A stretch of 64,000 nt of DNA from Myxococcus virescens (GTDB lineage: Bacteria > Myxococcota > Myxococcia > Myxococcales > Myxococcaceae). Position numbers and translations under genes: made by a program. Below, one piece after another: positions 62,081 to 64,000 of the stretch. The notes under the pieces were generated by a model. That model was not told the origin of the DNA and did no database searches. It saw only the letters and a list, made by a program, of their open reading frames with translations. Position 1 is the stretch's first letter. Each line of letters opens with the position of its first letter. Location: NCBI RefSeq assembly GCF_900101905.1, contig NZ_FNAJ01000012.1, positions 79,609-143,608 of the forward strand. The letters run 5' to 3'.

Positions 62081-64000
62081 TTACTTGTCCAGCTCGTCCA
62101 CCAGGGCCGTCCAGTCGTCGTCTTCCTTGGCCGTGGGCAACTGGATGACCAGGGTCCGGTCGGTGGGCTCGGACTCGCCACTCAGCGCCGCCGGCGGGGC
62201 GGGAGCCGGGGCAGGGGCCTTCTTCGCGGCGGCCTGGGCCGCGGGCTTGGCGGCTGGCTTCTTCGCCGGGGCCTGGGCCGCAGGGGCGGGCGCGATGACC
62301 TGGTTGAGCTGCGTCCTCACAGCCAGCTCGTCGTCCTCGGCCGCCGCGGGCTTGGCGGCGGCCTTGGCCGGGGTGGCCGTGGTGGCGGACTTGCTCTTGT
62401 AGCGGGCCAGCTCCAGCTCGGCGACCTTGAGGGCCTTGCTCTTCTCCTGCACGGACTGCTGCAGGCGGGCGACCTCCTGCGCCTTGATGGCGTCGCGACG
62501 CTCCAGCTCCGCCTTCTGCTTGGCGGCGAGGTCTTCCTGCTCCTTGGCGTGCCGCGCCTCCAGGTCCTTGCGCTCCTTCTGCGCGGCGGCCAGGCGGGTG
62601 GAGGCCTCGTGGGCCTTGCTCTCGGCGGCGGCCACCTTGGCGTTGAGCTCCTTCTCAGCGCGGGACCTGGCGCCCTGCGCGTTCTCCACCGCCAGCTCCA
62701 GGTCCTGGATCTTCTTCGCCCGCGCGCTCAGCTGGCCCTGCAGGTCCTTGGCCCTGGCGTCGGCCTCGGTGGCCTGCGTCTGGGCGTCCTGCGCGAACTG
62801 GGCGATGCGCTGCTCGGCCTTGGCCAGCTTCGCGGCCAGTTCGTCCGCCGCGCGCTTGGCGTCGGCACGTTCCTGGTTCGCCTGCTGGGCCTGCTGCTGG
62901 AGCCGGGCCTCGGCCTGCTGGAGCTGGCCCGCGAGGCCGTCCCGCTCGGCGGTGAGCTTCTGCTGGGCGGCGCCCGCGGCGCGCAGCTGGTCCTCGCGGC
63001 CCGCCAGCACCTTGCGGCCCTGTTCGAGCTGCTCGTTGAGACCGGCAATCTGCTGCCCCAGGCCCTCGGCCTGACGGCGGGCCTCGGTGGCCTGCGTCTG
63101 GAGCTTGGCCTCCAGGGCCTTGAGCTGCTCGGTGCGGGTGGCGACCTCGCGGTTGAGCACCTCCGCCTGACGCATCTTCTCCTGCGTCACGTGGGTGAGC
63201 TTGCGGAGTGTGTCCGACAGCTCGGTGCCCTTCTGCGTCAGGTCGTTCTGGAGGAGCTCCTCGCGGCGCTGCGACTCCTCGGTGAGCGTGTGCAGCCGCT
63301 CCTCGAGGTGGGCCCGGGTGTTCTCCGTCTGCGCCAGCGTGGCGGTGAGCTGCGTCAGCTCGGCGACGCGTGTGCCCAGCTCGTGCTTGGTGAGGGTGAG
63401 GTGCTCGCCCAGGTCCTCGCCATGGGCACGCGCCTCGGCCAGCTGGCCTTCCAGCGCGGTCTGGGTGCTCGCGGCGGCCTTCCGGCTCTCCTGGTGCGCG
63501 TGCTGCTCGCGCGCCAGCGCGTCGCGGGTGGCGGCGAGCTGGCTGTGGGTCTGCTCCAGCGTCTGACTGGTGGCCTCCAGCTCGGAGCGGAGTCCGTCAC
63601 GCTCACTGGTGAGGTCACCGATGTGCGCGCTCGTCTCCGCGGCAAGCTTCTCGTGCGCGGCCCGCTCGGCCTCGTAGTTGCCCTGCGTCTCGGACAGCTC
63701 GCTGCGGAGCTGGCCAATCTGGCCGGTGAGGTCCTGCTCCAGCGCGTCCTTCGCGGCGCCCAGGTCCGCCAGCTCCGCGATGCGCTGGTCGCGCTCGCGG
63801 GTGGTGTGCGCCAGCGTGTCGCTGGTCTCCTGGAGCGCGCCGCGCGTGTCCTCCAGCGCCGCATGCGTCTGCTGGAGCGTCTGGGAGGTGGCCTCCAGCT
63901 CGCCACGCGTCTCCGCCAGCGTGCCTTCGGTGCTGGCGAGCGTGTTCTGCGTGTCGGCGAGCTGCTGCTCCGTCTGCGCCAGCGTCTGCTGCGTCTGGGC
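62081..64000 (-). CDS. Long coiled-coil protein, C-terminal 639 aa (AglZ/FrzS-like), 5' end outside window
   Basis: The frame is open to the window edge, so only the C-terminal part is seen. It is a long parallel-type coiled coil. The most upstream 70 or so visible residues follow a clear heptad, L-x-x-T-x-x-x (TLAQTEQQLADTQNTLAST and on), so the core would alternate Leu and Thr. Downstream the coil is rich in Ala, Gln, Glu, Lys (LAAKLAKAEQRIAQFAQDAQ) and ends in a Lys/Pro/Ala linker and an acidic tail (KEDDDWTALVDELDK). In Myxococcus, AglZ (about 1400 aa, pseudo-receiver plus coiled coil, gliding motility) and FrzS have this plan. The N-terminus that would settle this is not visible. Confidence 0.8.
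   Translation of the reverse strand, partial: AQTQQTLAQTEQQLADTQNTLASTEGTLAETRGELEATSQTLQQTHAALEDTRGALQETSDTLAHTTRERDQRIAELADLGAAKDALEQDLTGQIGQLRSELSETQGNYEAERAAHEKLAAETSAHIGDLTSERDGLRSELEATSQTLEQTHSQLAATRDALAREQHAHQESRKAAASTQTALEGQLAEARAHGEDLGEHLTLTKHELGTRVAELTQLTATLAQTENTRAHLEERLHTLTEESQRREELLQNDLTQKGTELSDTLRKLTHVTQEKMRQAEVLNREVATRTEQLKALEAKLQTQATEARRQAEGLGQQIAGLNEQLEQGRKVLAGREDQLRAAGAAQQKLTAERDGLAGQLQQAEARLQQQAQQANQERADAKRAADELAAKLAKAEQRIAQFAQDAQTQATEADARAKDLQGQLSARAKKIQDLELAVENAQGARSRAEKELNAKVAAAESKAHEASTRLAAAQKERKDLEARHAKEQEDLAAKQKAELERRDAIKAQEVARLQQSVQEKSKALKVAELELARYKSKSATTATPAKAAAKPAAAEDDELAVRTQLNQVIAPAPAAQAPAKKPAAKPAAQAAAKKAPAPAPAPPAALSGESEPTDRTLVIQLPTAKEDDDWTALVDELDK

Overview
The window is high-GC, strongly coding DNA, with most genes packed in overlapping ATGA/GTGA or closely spaced operons. 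The gene content points to a Myxococcales bacterium, probably Myxococcus or a close relative: an eukaryote-like Ser/Thr kinase with the DVSPSN catalytic loop, many unusual two-component proteins, a giant alpha-2-macroglobulin, a chitin-active LPMO, many secreted or lipoprotein genes of unknown function, and a long coiled-coil protein of AglZ/FrzS type. No CRISPR array, IS element, prophage or tRNA was found.

Layout. 0-4.1 kb: two tandem copies of a seven-repeat, probably beta-propeller, lipoprotein (the first cut by the window edge), facing a 498-aa unknown gene whose 3' end was duplicated with the lipoprotein unit. 4.2-6.9 kb: an AA10 lytic polysaccharide monooxygenase and an ATP-grasp-like protein. 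7.2-17.4 kb: a metal-centred stretch. It holds a small His-rich membrane protein, a His-tailed lipoprotein followed by three unknown genes (one with TPR repeats), an isochorismatase-like hydrolase, and a leftward zinc/manganese-type uptake operon (porin, ZnuA, a Cys/His-rich lipoprotein, ZnuC, ZnuB). The operon is headed by a paralogue of the small His-rich protein. 17.4-23.6 kb: a Rieske protein, GTP cyclohydrolase I, a GlcD-like oxidase, a sigma factor, a TPR protein and a long-chain acyl-CoA ligase.

23.7-37.9 kb: TatA, a degenerate sensor kinase diverging from a single-domain response regulator, an SCP2 protein, a CaiB/BaiF racemase/transferase, an RND efflux operon (MFP, RND, MarR), acyl-CoA dehydrogenase, a DctA-type symporter, two small proteins and RlmE. 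The SCP2 and acyl-CoA dehydrogenase genes carry the same palindrome, TTGATT-N4-AATCAA, at their promoters, which suggests a shared lipid-responsive regulator. 37.9-49.2 kb: a 2008-aa alpha-2-macroglobulin with an intact thioester motif, an EndoU-like secreted protein, and a leftward 5-formyl-THF cyclo-ligase, YmdB, TyrRS operon. A structured RNA resembling 6S RNA lies just upstream of that operon.

48.2-64 kb: a TPR protein overlapping a Ser/Thr kinase, a double-RecA KaiC-like ATPase overlapping a receiver-histidine kinase, a DHH phosphoesterase and cysteine desulfurase pair, and an AAA ATPase overlapping a Fic-fold protein whose catalytic histidine is replaced by Phe. These are followed by IlvE, a MoxR-patatin pair, a small membrane protein with a sigma-54-like promoter, and the C-terminal 639 residues of a long coiled-coil protein that runs out of the window.

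The best candidates for undescribed biology are the AAA/degenerate-Fic pair, the small MH/H/C-x2-H membrane proteins flanking the zinc locus, the KaiC-sensor kinase unit, and the TTGATT-N4-AATCAA regulon. Functions were assigned by motif reading only; no database search was possible.
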